From Myxococcus sp. CA023 (GTDB lineage Bacteria > Myxococcota > Myxococcia > Myxococcales > Myxococcaceae): a DNA stretch of 64,000 nucleotides. Of the stretch, positions 41,891 to 51,651 are shown piece after piece (the first letter of the stretch is position 1; each line of letters starts with the position of its first letter). The translations under genes were made by a program, and so were the position numbers. Where the stretch lies: positions 1 through 64,000 of the forward strand of contig NZ_JAAEAH010000017.1 of NCBI RefSeq assembly GCF_010998615.1, in the 5' to 3' direction. The notes beneath the pieces were generated by a model, which worked only from the letters and a program-made list of their open reading frames with translations, did no database searches and was not told where the DNA came from.

Positions 41891-44800
41891 GTGAAACGAC
41901 TGACCTCCTCCCTCCTCGCCGTCCTGCTGATGCCCGCCGCGCCCATGGCCGCGCAGCAGGCTCCGGCGAAGCCTCCCGCGGTCCGGCAGGACCCGCCACG
42001 GCCGGCACCCGACACGAAGGACGCCGCGCGCGAAGCGGCCCGCGCCGCCGAGGTAGACGCCCCGCTTCCGCCGTCCGGTGATGCCGCGCAGAAGGCGGAG
42101 AAGGAAGGAGGAGACACCTGGAAGGTGGACGCGCCGGGCTTCCCCGCCCGTCAGGTGAACATCGACGTCACCGAGGGTACGTGGATGAACGTGGACGTCA
42201 GCCCGCGCGGAGACGAAATCGTCTTCGACCTGCTGGGGGACATCTACGTGCTGCCCATGGGCGGCGGCGAAGCGAAGGCACTGACGTCCGGCGTCGCGTG
42301 GGACATGCAGCCGCGCTTCAGCCCGGACGGCAAGCGCATCGTCTTCACCAGTGACCGGGGCGGCGGAGACAACATCTGGGTGGTGGACCGGGACGGCTCG
42401 AATGCGCGGGCGGTGACGGAGGAGAAGTTCCGCCTGCTCAACAGCCCCGCGTGGAGCCCGGACGGGCAGTTCATCGTGGCGCGCAAGCACTTCACCGCGC
42501 GGCGTTCGCTGGGCGCGGGCGAGGTGTGGATGTACCACCGCGCCGGCGGCGAGGGCGTGCAGCTCACCGAGCGCACCAACGACCAGAAGGATTTGGGCGA
42601 GCCCGCCTTCTCACCCGACGGGCGCCACGTCTACTTCAGCCAGGACGTCTCGCCGGGGAAGAGCTTCGAATACAACAAGGACCCCAACGGCCAGATCTAC
42701 GCCATCCAGCGGTTGGATTTGGAGACGAAGGAAATCGAGCCCTTCATCACGGGCCCGGGCGGCGCCATCCGCCCCACGCCGTCACGTGACGGCAAGCAAC
42801 TGGCCTTCGTCCGCCGGGTGCGCGCCAAGAGCGTGCTCTACGTCACCGACGTGGCGTCCGGCGCGGAGCGCCCGCTGTACGACGGGCTCGACCGGGACAT
42901 GCAGGAGACGTGGGCCATCCACGGCGTGTATCCGGGCATGGCGTGGACGCCGGACAACAAGGCGATTGTCTTCTGGGCGGGCGGCAAGTTGCACCGCATC
43001 GACGTGGCCACGAAGAAGGTGACGCCCATTGCCTTCCGCGTACGGGGCACGCGCACGATTTTCGAGGCCGTGCGCAGCCCACAGGCGGTGGCCCCCGAGC
43101 GCTTCTCCACGAAGATGCTGCGCTGGGTGCAGGTGTCCCCCAAGGGGGATCGCGTGGTGTACCAGGCGCTGGGCAAGCTGTACGTGAAGGAGTTGCCCGC
43201 GGGTACGCCCCGGCGCCTGACGAAGCAGGACGACCACCTGGAGTTCTACCCGTCGTTCTCCCGGGACGGGCGCTCCATCGTCTACACGACGTGGGACGAC
43301 GAGAAGCTGGGCACCATCCGCGTGGTGTCCGCCACCGGCGGCGAGGGCAAGGTGCTGACGCAGCAGCCGGGCTACTACGTGGAGCCCGCGTTCAGCCCGG
43401 ATGGCAAGACGCTGGTGTACCGCGCGTCCGGGGACGGCTACCTGATGCCCGGGCTGTGGAGCCGGAACACGGGCCTGTTCGCGATGCCCGCGAGTGGCGG
43501 CACGCCGAAGCGCCTGGCGCGTGACGGTGAGCAGCCGCACTTCGGCGCGCGCTCGGACCGCGTCTACTTCCTGCACGTGGAGCACAAGGAGAAGGAAGAC
43601 GTCCGCTCGCTGAAGAGCATCGGGCTGAGCGGGAGCGAGGAGCGCACGCACCTGACGAGCGCGGAGGCCACCGAACTGCGCGTCTCCCCGGACGAGCGGT
43701 GGGTGGCGTTCCGGGAGAACTTCAACGCCTTCGTCGTCCCCTTCGCGCTGGGCGCGAAGGCGGCCACGGTGGGGCCCGGCGCGAAGGCGCTGCCGCTGGC
43801 GAAGGTGAGCCGGGACGCGGGCGAGTACCTGCACTGGTCCGGCGACAGCCAGCGCCTGCACTGGGCGCTGGGGCCCGAGCTCTTCACCCGTGCACTGAAG
43901 GAGAGCTTCGCCTTCATCGACGGCGCGCCGGAGAAGCTGCCGGAGGCGCCGGAGAAGGGCGTGGACCTCTCCTTCCCGGTGAAGGCGGACGCGCCAGAGG
44001 GCACGCTGGCCCTGGTGGGGGGCCGCGTCATCACCATGAAGGGTGACGAGGTCATCGAGCAGGGCGTGGTGGTGGTGCGAAACAACCGCATCGTCGCCGT
44101 GGGGCCGGTGGGCAAGGTGCAGGTGCCGTCCGGGGCGAAGGTGGTGGACGTGAAGGGCAAGACGTTGATGCCCGGCCTCATCGACGTGCACTGGCATGGG
44201 GCCATGGGCATGGACGGGCTGATGCCCGAGCAGAGCTGGGTGCATGCGTCGTCCCTGGCCTTCGGCGTGACGACGCTGCACGACCCGTCCAACTCCTCGG
44301 AAGAGGTGTTCGCCGCCAGTGAGCTGGCCCGGGCGGGCGGCGTGGTGGCGCCGCGCATCTTCTCCACGGGCACCATCCTCTATGGCGCGTCCGGCGCGGG
44401 CTACCGCGCGCCCATTGAGACGGTGGACGACGCGCGCTCGCACCTGCGGCGGATGAAGGCCATGGGGGCCTTCAGCGTGAAGAGCTACAACCAGCCGCGC
44501 AGAGACCAGCGGCAGAAGGTGCTCCAGGCGGCGCGCGAGCTGGACATGCTGGTGGTGCCGGAGGGCGGCTCGCTGCTCCAGCACAACCTGACAATGGTGG
44601 TGGACGGGCACACGGGCGTGGAGCACGCGATTCCGGTGGCGCGCATCTACGCGGACGTGAAGCAACTGTGGGGCAAGAGTGGCACCGGCTACACGCCGAC
44701 GCTGGGCGTGGCCTACGGCGGCGTCTGGGGTGAGAACTACTGGTACCAGAAGACGAACGTGTGGGAGGACGAGCGCCTGTTGTCCTTCGTCCCGCGCCGG

Positions 44801-45298
44801 GTGGTGGATTCGCGCAGCCGCCGGCCGTCCATGCACGTGCCGGACGACGAGTTCAACCACTTCGCCGCCGCCACCGTGGCGCGCGAGCTGAGTGACGCGG
44901 GCGTGAGCGTGCAGTTGGGCGCGCACGGCCAGCGTGAAGGCCTGGCGGCGCACTGGGAGGTCTGGATGTTCGGCCATGGCGGCATGAAGCCGCTGCAGGC
45001 GCTGCGCTCGGCGACGCTGAGCGGGGCGCGCTACCTGGGCCTGGACGGGGAGATTGGCTCGCTGGAAGAGGGCAAGCTGGCGGATCTCATCGTGCTGGAT
45101 GGCAATCCCTTGCAGGACCTCAAGCACAGCCGCTCGGTGCGCTACACCATGGTGAACGGGCGCCTGTACGACGCGGCCACGCTCAACGAGGTGGGGACGC
45201 GCCAGCGCCCGCGCGCGAAGTTCTTCTTCGAGAAGGACGGGAACGAAGGCTGGAGCCCGAAGGCCACGGAGCACACGCACACGCACGCGTGCGACTGA
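41891..45298 (+). CDS. Secreted beta-propeller/amidohydrolase fusion
   Basis: The gene encodes 1135 aa with a signal peptide (KRLTSSLLAVLLMPAAPMAA). Residues about 55-690 form WD40-like (PD40/TolB-type) propeller repeats, recognisable by repeated FSPDGKRIVFTSDRGG-like blades. Residues about 710-1115 are an amidohydrolase domain: LMPGLIDVHWHGAMGMDG gives the HxH metal motif, and HSRSVRYTMVNGR ends the typical tail. Such fusions are annotated as imidazolonepropionase-like amidohydrolases and may be exported peptidases or amidases. The last residues are His-rich (THTHAC). Confidence 0.9.
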   Translation: MKRLTSSLLAVLLMPAAPMAAQQAPAKPPAVRQDPPRPAPDTKDAAREAARAAEVDAPLPPSGDAAQKAEKEGGDTWKVDAPGFPARQVNIDVTEGTWMNVDVSPRGDEIVFDLLGDIYVLPMGGGEAKALTSGVAWDMQPRFSPDGKRIVFTSDRGGGDNIWVVDRDGSNARAVTEEKFRLLNSPAWSPDGQFIVARKHFTARRSLGAGEVWMYHRAGGEGVQLTERTNDQKDLGEPAFSPDGRHVYFSQDVSPGKSFEYNKDPNGQIYAIQRLDLETKEIEPFITGPGGAIRPTPSRDGKQLAFVRRVRAKSVLYVTDVASGAERPLYDGLDRDMQETWAIHGVYPGMAWTPDNKAIVFWAGGKLHRIDVATKKVTPIAFRVRGTRTIFEAVRSPQAVAPERFSTKMLRWVQVSPKGDRVVYQALGKLYVKELPAGTPRRLTKQDDHLEFYPSFSRDGRSIVYTTWDDEKLGTIRVVSATGGEGKVLTQQPGYYVEPAFSPDGKTLVYRASGDGYLMPGLWSRNTGLFAMPASGGTPKRLARDGEQPHFGARSDRVYFLHVEHKEKEDVRSLKSIGLSGSEERTHLTSAEATELRVSPDERWVAFRENFNAFVVPFALGAKAATVGPGAKALPLAKVSRDAGEYLHWSGDSQRLHWALGPELFTRALKESFAFIDGAPEKLPEAPEKGVDLSFPVKADAPEGTLALVGGRVITMKGDEVIEQGVVVVRNNRIVAVGPVGKVQVPSGAKVVDVKGKTLMPGLIDVHWHGAMGMDGLMPEQSWVHASSLAFGVTTLHDPSNSSEEVFAASELARAGGVVAPRIFSTGTILYGASGAGYRAPIETVDDARSHLRRMKAMGAFSVKSYNQPRRDQRQKVLQAARELDMLVVPEGGSLLQHNLTMVVDGHTGVEHAIPVARIYADVKQLWGKSGTGYTPTLGVAYGGVWGENYWYQKTNVWEDERLLSFVPRRVVDSRSRRPSMHVPDDEFNHFAAATVARELSDAGVSVQLGAHGQREGLAAHWEVWMFGHGGMKPLQALRSATLSGARYLGLDGEIGSLEEGKLADLIVLDGNPLQDLKHSRSVRYTMVNGRLYDAATLNEVGTRQRPRAKFFFEKDGNEGWSPKATEHTHTHACD

Positions 45299-45346
45299 GC
45301 ACCCAGGCACCCCCACCCGAGGCGGGCTGGCGCTAGAGTCCGCGCC

Positions 45347-45811
<465 letters not shown>

Positions 45812-45872
45812 GTCCCGTCAGGTGAATGCAGGGACCAGGATTGACCTGTTCCAACGCAATAGGACTGAAGTG

Positions 45873-46451
45873 ATGCTTCGATTTTTCAGGAAGAAGAAGC
45901 CGGATCTCATCGTGCTCGCTTTGAATGCGCGACTGCAACCCATGCACCGTGCCGAGTTGGAGGATGCCTTCGACGAGGTCGCCGAAACGCTGGGATTGGG
46001 CGCACGCGTCACCGGCGGAGGAACGCTGATGGCGCCCGATGGAGAGATCGAGCGTTGCGACATCGACATCGAGCTTGATGACTACTCGCGCGAGCTTGCG
46101 GAGAAGGTTGCCGCCGTGGTGGGGGAGATGCTGGCGCCGAAGGGCTCCGAGGTCATTCTGCCCGACGATGAGGGCTCGATTCCGTTCGGCTCAGATGAAG
46201 GGCTGGGGCTGTACCTGAACGGCACGGACTTGCCCGCGGAGGTCTATGCCTCGTGCGATAGCAATCACGTCCATGACGAATGCGAGCGCTTGCTGGGCGA
46301 AGAGGGCATGATTCATAGCTATTGGCAGGGGCCCACGGAAACGGCGTTCTACATGTATGGCCGCAGTTACGAAGAGATGCTGGCCAGAATCAGTGGATTC
46401 CTCGCCGAGTATCCTCTGTGCCAGAAGTGCCGCGTCGTTCGGCTTGCCTGA
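45873..46451 (+). CDS. Protein of unknown function
   Basis: About 192 aa from the ATG at 45873. The frame opens 17 codons earlier without a convincing site. The acidic alpha/beta protein has no signal peptide. CDIDIELDDYSRELAEKVAAV and EVYASCDSNHVHDEC are striking features. No family is recognised, but the compact layout is like small immunity or SMI1-type proteins. Base composition is more A/T-rich than its neighbours, which suggests transfer. Confidence 0.62.
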   Translation: MLRFFRKKKPDLIVLALNARLQPMHRAELEDAFDEVAETLGLGARVTGGGTLMAPDGEIERCDIDIELDDYSRELAEKVAAVVGEMLAPKGSEVILPDDEGSIPFGSDEGLGLYLNGTDLPAEVYASCDSNHVHDECERLLGEEGMIHSYWQGPTETAFYMYGRSYEEMLARISGFLAEYPLCQKCRVVRLA

Positions 46452-46510
46452 GGAACTCGCTGTTTCCATCATGTGGCGCTGAAGCCATTTTGGAGAAGGC
46501 GCACAGAGGT

Positions 46511-46544
46511 GCAGCGGCCGGAGGCACTCAACCTCCGGCGCTGC
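46511..46544. terminator. Hairpin between convergent genes
   Basis: GCAGCG and CCGGAGG (46511-46524, one bulged G between them) pair with CCTCCGG and CGCTGC (46532-46544) around a 7-base loop. It lies 60 bases after the stop at 46451 and before the convergent DUF3606 gene end. No clear U-run follows, so it may be a bidirectional terminator or an RNA structure. Confidence 0.4.
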
Positions 46545-46560
46545 TGTCATGAGCGCGCTC

Positions 46561-46737
46561 TTATCTGCCCAGGTATCGCCTCACGTCGACGACCATCACG
46601 CCCACGGCCTTCACCGCGGCGCGCAGCCCCGCCTCCGTGCACTTGAATTCATTGCACCACCACTTCACCTCCCAGGGCTCATTGACATTGATGCGTGAGC
46701 GGTCCGCAGGGCCTCGCTTGCTGAGATCGTCAACCAT
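46561..46737 (-). CDS. DUF3606-family small protein
   Basis: The gene encodes 58 aa from the ATG at 46737, with an AAGGAG ribosome binding site. The signature KRGPADRSRINVNEPWEVKW followed by LRAAVKAVGV is the DUF3606 pattern. The family is small, basic and of unknown function, and is common in proteobacteria. It stands alone before a 287-base spacer in which I see no further gene. Confidence 0.87.
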   Translation of the reverse strand: MVDDLSKRGPADRSRINVNEPWEVKWWCNEFKCTEAGLRAAVKAVGVMVVDVRRYLGR

Positions 46738-47024
46738 GGCATCTCCTTGGATAAAGGGATGCCAAACATCCCGGAGCCAGCCGTGGCCGGCCATACCTCT
46801 TCAGAGGTAGTGGCCATAGGCTTGCCCGCGGGCGGGCTGTCGCGCAGTCGCTCGACTTGGGCCAACCCTCCACGGGGCGAAAGCCAATAGGCACCGCCGC
46901 GAAAGCAATCGTCAGGGGCTGGAGCGGCCCGTTGTTCGATGTCAGACCCTACGACTAATTCTCGCTTTGCCTTGAATCAATCGAGGCAAGCCGAATGGCC
47001 GGGATGGCAACTGGACGGGACCTC

Positions 47025-48230
47025 ATGGCGAATCGACGTTCTGGAGTTGCATTTGCAGGTGGGTGGCGTTGGAGTGTGGCATTGCTGACCGCGGTGGTGG
47101 GCTGTGGTGCGCCGGAGAAGCCGGTGGACCCTCCGCCTCCTGCCGCTGAGCAGGAGACGCTGCGCGCCGCGGAGGAGCAGGCGGCGCTGCTGTCGCCGCC
47201 CGCCGGGTGTACCGAAATCACGATGGGCGAGCTGACGAACGGCATCGAGCGGACGCCGGTGCAGTATGGCCCGCAGCCGACCTACGTCGGCTCGTTCTCC
47301 GACCAGGGCGACCCGGCGGTGGCGGATGTCGCCCGTATCCGGCTGGATGTGAATACGGCGCCGGGCGTCTATGACCTGACGACTGGAGGTACCAACCTCT
47401 TCACGTGTGAACAGTGCGTCTGGGGTGTCCAGGACTCCGGTACCTCCACGGCGAAGACCTTCGTGGCGGAGTCGGGCACGCTGCTGCTCGCGTTCAAGGT
47501 GACGCCGCAGCAGACGATTGGCGCGCTGGCCAACGTGACGCTGCGCCAGTCCGTGGCCGCGCCGCCGCTGTATGCGCCCTACACCGGCACCGCGCCGGTG
47601 GCGGGCGGCGAATGCCGGTGGATTCGCTTCGCGACGTGGAACACCGCCCGCAACGGCGGGTGTGACCCTCGCGAGGGCTCACTCACGGCGAACATCCCTG
47701 GTCACACCTGCGTGGCCACCAACCGCGCCGCGGATGACGGCACGCTGGAGCGGTCGCTCGGCACCAAGACGCACGGCGAGGCGTGCACATACACGGCGCC
47801 CACCAGCGAGTACGAACTGGCGGCCACGGACTGCGCGGAGGGCTACGCCTGTACGACGGCCTGGGGTTCGTCGAGCACGTGCATGGCCACGTGTGACTTC
47901 ATGGCCGCCGACCCGGGTTGCCCCACGGGCACCGTGTGCGGCGTCCAGGGTCTGTGTCAGGAGCAGGCCGTGCAGGTGGCCAGTGGCTTCGACTTCGACC
48001 CGGCCCTCATCGGCGAGGAGTGCACCCTGGGCTACGCGGAGTTCTGCGGCGCCGAGGGCGCGCGCGGCGTGTGTCTCGACCTGAACCGCACGGGCCGCGG
48101 CACTTGCTTCCCCTACACCCGTGCTCGCTCGGACTGCGGCCCCGGTGAAGAGTTGGGCTACGTGTCCTACCCGCTCGCAGGTGGCGGCTACGACCGCACC
48201 TACGGCTTCTGCTACCCGGACGGCCTCTGA
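47025..48230 (+). CDS. Secreted Cys-rich lipoprotein of myxobacterial type
   Basis: The predicted protein is about 401 aa from the ATG at 47025; an ATG 10 codons earlier is possible. The N-terminus (WRWSVALLTAVVGCG) is a lipoprotein signal with the lipobox VVGC. The mature part is rich in cysteines and ends in EGF-like or 'CxxGxxC' clusters (YACTTAWGSSSTCMATC, PGCPTGTVCGVQGLC). This looks like an outer-surface lipoprotein of unknown function. A strong terminator follows at 48241. Confidence 0.72.
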   Translation: MANRRSGVAFAGGWRWSVALLTAVVGCGAPEKPVDPPPPAAEQETLRAAEEQAALLSPPAGCTEITMGELTNGIERTPVQYGPQPTYVGSFSDQGDPAVADVARIRLDVNTAPGVYDLTTGGTNLFTCEQCVWGVQDSGTSTAKTFVAESGTLLLAFKVTPQQTIGALANVTLRQSVAAPPLYAPYTGTAPVAGGECRWIRFATWNTARNGGCDPREGSLTANIPGHTCVATNRAADDGTLERSLGTKTHGEACTYTAPTSEYELAATDCAEGYACTTAWGSSSTCMATCDFMAADPGCPTGTVCGVQGLCQEQAVQVASGFDFDPALIGEECTLGYAEFCGAEGARGVCLDLNRTGRGTCFPYTRARSDCGPGEELGYVSYPLAGGGYDRTYGFCYPDGL

Positions 48231-48240
48231 GCGGGCAGCG

Positions 48241-48280
48241 CCCCGCTTCCGCGCGACGTTGGCGGAAGCGGGGTGTTGTT
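48241..48280 (+). terminator. Strong intrinsic terminator
   Basis: CCCCGCTTCCGC (48241-48252), a 9-base loop, and the exact complement GCGGAAGCGGGG (48262-48273) are followed by a T-rich tract (TGTTGTTTCT). It starts 10 bases after the stop of the secreted lipoprotein gene. It is the clearest Rho-independent terminator in the window. Confidence 0.85.
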
Positions 48281-48281
48281 T

Positions 48282-49160
48282 CTACTCCTTCGACTCACCC
48301 CCGAGGATGCGCGGCGCCGACGCGCGGTGGAAGCCCTCGTAGGGCTTGGAGGCGGTGGTCTCCTCCAGCGGGAAAATCTTGGTGTTGCACGACGCGCCAC
48401 CATCAATCTTGATGACGTCGCCGGTGATGAAGGCCGCGGCGTCGGTGAGCAGGAAGACGATGGCGGCGCTCACCTCGGACTCGGTGGCGAGCCGCTGGAG
48501 CGGCACCTCCTTCTTGAGGAGGGGAATCATCGCCCGCACGCCCTCGTCCTTGTAGCTGTCCATGCCGCTGGAGGCCACCCAGCCGGGCGCCACGGCATTC
48601 ACGCGCACGCCAGACGCGGCCCACTCCACGGCGGCCGTCTGCGTCAGGTTGAGCATGCCCATGCGCGCCGCGCCGGAGTGTCCCATGCCCGGCATGCCGC
48701 CCCACGAGTCCGCGAGCATGTTGACGATGGAGCCCCCGTGGCTGCTCATGGATTGGAGATAGACTTCCCGCGCCATCAGGAAGCCGCCGGTGAGGTTGGT
48801 GGACACCACCGCGTCAAAGCCCTTCTTGGAGATGGCCGACAGCGGCGAGGGGAACTGCCCGCCTGCGTTGTTGACCAGGCCGTGGATGGGGCCGTGCGCA
48901 GCGATGATGCGCGCCACGGTGGCCTTCACGCCCTCCTCGTCGCGGATGTCGAGCACCTCGAAGGACACCTTGCCGCCGTCCTCCTGGATTTCCCGCGAGA
49001 CGGCCTCCAGCTTGTCGGGCTTACGGCCCACCAGGACGACGTTGGCGCCCAGCGCGGCCAGCTCGTGCGCGGTGCAGCGGCCAATGCCACTGCCGCCGCC
49101 GGTGACGACGATGGTGCGGTTGCTGAAACAGCCCGGTGCGAAGAGAGAGCGGTAGCCCAT
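48282..49160 (-). CDS. SDR-family trans-2-enoyl-CoA reductase (PECR-like)
   Basis: The gene encodes 292 aa with the NAD(P) loop TGGGSGIG near residue 20 and NNAGGQFPSP. At the SDR active site the protein reads GHSGAARMGMLNLTQ, so the usual Tyr and Lys are Ser and Arg. This is the pattern of peroxisomal trans-2-enoyl-CoA reductase (PECR), where HSGAARAG is found. It lies beside an acyl-CoA carboxylase locus and may reduce or isomerise enoyl-CoA intermediates there. Confidence 0.85.
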   Translation of the reverse strand: MGYRSLFAPGCFSNRTIVVTGGGSGIGRCTAHELAALGANVVLVGRKPDKLEAVSREIQEDGGKVSFEVLDIRDEEGVKATVARIIAAHGPIHGLVNNAGGQFPSPLSAISKKGFDAVVSTNLTGGFLMAREVYLQSMSSHGGSIVNMLADSWGGMPGMGHSGAARMGMLNLTQTAAVEWAASGVRVNAVAPGWVASSGMDSYKDEGVRAMIPLLKKEVPLQRLATESEVSAAIVFLLTDAAAFITGDVIKIDGGASCNTKIFPLEETTASKPYEGFHRASAPRILGGESKE

Positions 49161-49203
49161 GGTCAGCTCCTGATGTGGAGGTCGTTCATGAAACCTGCGG
49201 TCC

Positions 49204-49833
49204 TCAGCCTCTGCGGGTGCGCCGGGCGCTCAGGGCCTCGTCCAGGGTGAGCGCCCAGCGGTGGAGGACCTTCTTCCTGCGCGCGCTGTCGTCCCTCAGC
49301 AGATTGGCCAGCGCGAGTCCCCGGATGAGGTCGAGCGTGCCCTGAATCAGCTCGCGCACCTCCGCCACGCTGTCATCCACGCCGAGCAACTGCACCGTCA
49401 GTCGGTGGAACTCCCGCCCCACGCGGGCCTCCAGCGGGGCCAACTGCGCGCGCAGCTCCGCGTCCGCCACGGCGGCCACCCAGAGCTGCACCGCGGCGGT
49501 GAAGACAGGGCTGAGGTAGATGCCGGCCAGCATGTGGAGGATGGCCTCCGTGCGGCGAGCATCGGCCGGCAGCTGGGCGGCCTTGCGGAGCACGGCCTCC
49601 ACCTGCTGGTGCCCCACGTACTCCACGGCGGCGGCCACCAGGTCGGCGCGGGTGGGGAAGTGGTGCTGACAGGCGCCCCGGGACACACCCGCGCGCTCGG
49701 CAATCACAGTCATGGTCGCGCCCGCCCACCCCAGCTCGGAGAGCGCGCCAATGGCCGCCTCCATCAGACGCTGGCGCGTGACGCGGCTGCGCTCCTGCTC
49801 CTGCCTGCCGGGTGTACCGGATGCCTCACTCAC
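49204..49833 (-). CDS. TetR-family regulator of acyl-CoA carboxylase locus
   Basis: About 209 aa from the GTG at 49833. A GTG at 49872 would lie inside the operator, so the later start is preferred. The helix-turn-helix region reads MTVIAERAGVSRGACQHHFP near residue 45. The C-terminal domain is helical, as in ligand-responsive TetR regulators. A 28-bp palindrome lies between it and the divergent AtuA-like gene, so it probably represses itself and the carboxylase operon and is released by an acyl-CoA. Confidence 0.83.
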   Translation of the reverse strand: MSEASGTPGRQEQERSRVTRQRLMEAAIGALSELGWAGATMTVIAERAGVSRGACQHHFPTRADLVAAAVEYVGHQQVEAVLRKAAQLPADARRTEAILHMLAGIYLSPVFTAAVQLWVAAVADAELRAQLAPLEARVGREFHRLTVQLLGVDDSVAEVRELIQGTLDLIRGLALANLLRDDSARRKKVLHRWALTLDEALSARRTRRG

Positions 49834-49857
49834 CCGGCCAGGATGCGAGTCAAGGGT

Positions 49858-49885
49858 TAAAAAAGCAAGCACGCTTGCTTTTTTA
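49858..49885. promoter_or_regulatory. 28-bp palindromic TetR operator
   Basis: Left arm TAAAAAAGCAAGC, a 2-base centre AC, and the exact complementary right arm GCTTGCTTTTTTA. The core GCAAGC-AC-GCTTGC resembles operators of TetR regulators in fatty-acid metabolism. It lies between the divergent TetR (start 49833) and AtuA-like (start 49938) genes and probably overlaps both promoters. Confidence 0.8.
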
Positions 49886-49937
49886 GAGTCGCCTGCCCAG
49901 ACTCATGCGTCTTTCGTTGCTGCCGAGTGGAGAGCTC

Positions 49938-51647
49938 ATGCCTGCGTCCCCCCTGCGTGTCGGCAATGCCTCGGGCTTCTATGGAGACCGCTTCTCGGCG
50001 GTCCGGGAGATGCTCGAAGGCGGCCAGCTCGACGTCCTGACTGGCGACTACCTGGCCGAGTTGACGATGCTGATACTGGGCCGGGACCGGATGAAGGACC
50101 CGTCCACCGGCTATGCCAAGACGTTCCTGAAGCAGATGGAGCAGTGCCTGGCGTTGGTGGTGGAGAAGAAGGTCAAGGTCGTCACCAACGCGGGTGGGTT
50201 GAACCCCGCGGGGCTGGCCGCCGCCCTGCGCGAGGTCGCCGCGAAGCTGGGCGTGAAGGTGCAAGTGGCGCACGTGGAGGGAGATGACCTCTCCGCGCAG
50301 GTGGATGCGTTGGGCCTGGGCTCGCCGCTCACCGCGAACGCATACCTGGGCGGGTGGGGCATCGCCGCGTGCCTGCGCGCGGGGGCGGACATCGTCGTCA
50401 CGGGACGGGTGACGGATGCCTCGCTGGTGGTGGGCCCGGCGGCGGCGCACTTCGGCTGGAAGGTGGATGACTGGGACCGGTTGGCGGGGGCCATGGTCGC
50501 CGGCCACGTCCTGGAGTGCGGCACGCAGGCCACGGGCGGCAACTTCTCCTTCTTCACGGAGCTGGACGCGCGGCGCCCCGGCTTCCCGCTGGCGGAGCTG
50601 TACGAGGACGGCAGCAGCGTCATCACCAAGCACGCGGGCACGGGCGGCGCGGTGACGGTGGACACGGTGCTGGCGCAGCTCGTCTATGAAATCACCGGGG
50701 CGCGGTACGCGGGCCCGGACGCCACGGCGCGCTTCGACACCATCTCCCTGGCGCCACACGGCAAGGACCGCGTCCGCGTCTCCGGCGTGCGCGGCGAGCC
50801 GCCACCGCCCACGGTGAAGGTGTGCCTCAACAACCTGGGGGGGTACCGGAACGAGGCGACGTTCATCCTGGTGGGGTTGGACATCGAGGAGAAGGCGCGA
50901 CTGGCGCGCGAGCAACTGGAGGCGGCGCTGACGCGCAAGCCGAAGGAGCTCCAGTGGATGCTGACGCGGACGGACCGCGAGGACGCGGCCACCGAGGAGC
51001 AGGCCGCCGCCTTCCTTCGCGTGGTGGTGAAGGACGCCGACGCGAAGGTGGTGGGCCGGGCCTTCAGCGGCGCGGCGGTGGAGCTGGCGCTGGGCAGCTA
51101 TCCCGGCTTCACGATGACGGCGCCTCCCTCCGACGGCGCGCCGTATGGCGTCTACACGCCGGCCTATGTCGAAGCGGGGCGCGTGGAGCATGTCGCGGTC
51201 CTCGAGGATGGAACGCGCACCGCCATCACGCCTCCCGGCGAGACGCGCTCGCTGGAGCCCGTGGAGCCACCTCCGCTGCCGCCGAGAGTGCCGGGCGGTC
51301 CCACGCGCCGGGTCCCGCTGGGACGCATCGTCGCCGCGCGCAGTGGTGACAAGGGCGGCACGGCGAACATCGGCGTCTGGGCGCGCACAGACGCGGCCTG
51401 GTGGTGGCTGGCGCATGCGCTCACGGAAGAGAAGCTGCGCGAGCTGCTCCCGGAGGCCGCGCCGCTGCGCATCGAGCGGCACGTCTTCCCCAACCTGCGG
51501 GGGCTGAACTTCGTCGTGGAGGGTCTGCTGGGAGAGGGCGTCTCCTCGTCCACCCGCTTCGACCCGCAGGGCAAGGCGCTGGGCGAGTGGCTGCGCTCGC
51601 GGCACATGGACATCCCCGAGGCGCTGCTGCGCGAAGGACAGGAGTAG
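49938..51647 (+). CDS. Acyclic terpene utilisation AtuA-like protein (DUF1446)
   Basis: The predicted protein is about 569 aa from the ATG at 49938, which has GGAGAG upstream. A start at 49905 is possible. The N-terminal part (LRVGNASGFYGDRFSAVREM and VLTGDYLAELTM) is the DUF1446 domain. The C-terminal 110 residues (RRVPLGRIVAARSGDKGGTA) are the AtuA-type domain. The family was named from citronellol/geraniol degradation in Pseudomonas, where its exact reaction is unknown. It heads a three-gene operon with both acyl-CoA carboxylase subunits. Confidence 0.9.
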   Translation: MPASPLRVGNASGFYGDRFSAVREMLEGGQLDVLTGDYLAELTMLILGRDRMKDPSTGYAKTFLKQMEQCLALVVEKKVKVVTNAGGLNPAGLAAALREVAAKLGVKVQVAHVEGDDLSAQVDALGLGSPLTANAYLGGWGIAACLRAGADIVVTGRVTDASLVVGPAAAHFGWKVDDWDRLAGAMVAGHVLECGTQATGGNFSFFTELDARRPGFPLAELYEDGSSVITKHAGTGGAVTVDTVLAQLVYEITGARYAGPDATARFDTISLAPHGKDRVRVSGVRGEPPPPTVKVCLNNLGGYRNEATFILVGLDIEEKARLAREQLEAALTRKPKELQWMLTRTDREDAATEEQAAAFLRVVVKDADAKVVGRAFSGAAVELALGSYPGFTMTAPPSDGAPYGVYTPAYVEAGRVEHVAVLEDGTRTAITPPGETRSLEPVEPPPLPPRVPGGPTRRVPLGRIVAARSGDKGGTANIGVWARTDAAWWWLAHALTEEKLRELLPEAAPLRIERHVFPNLRGLNFVVEGLLGEGVSSSTRFDPQGKALGEWLRSRHMDIPEALLREGQE

Positions 51648-51651
51648 ACCG

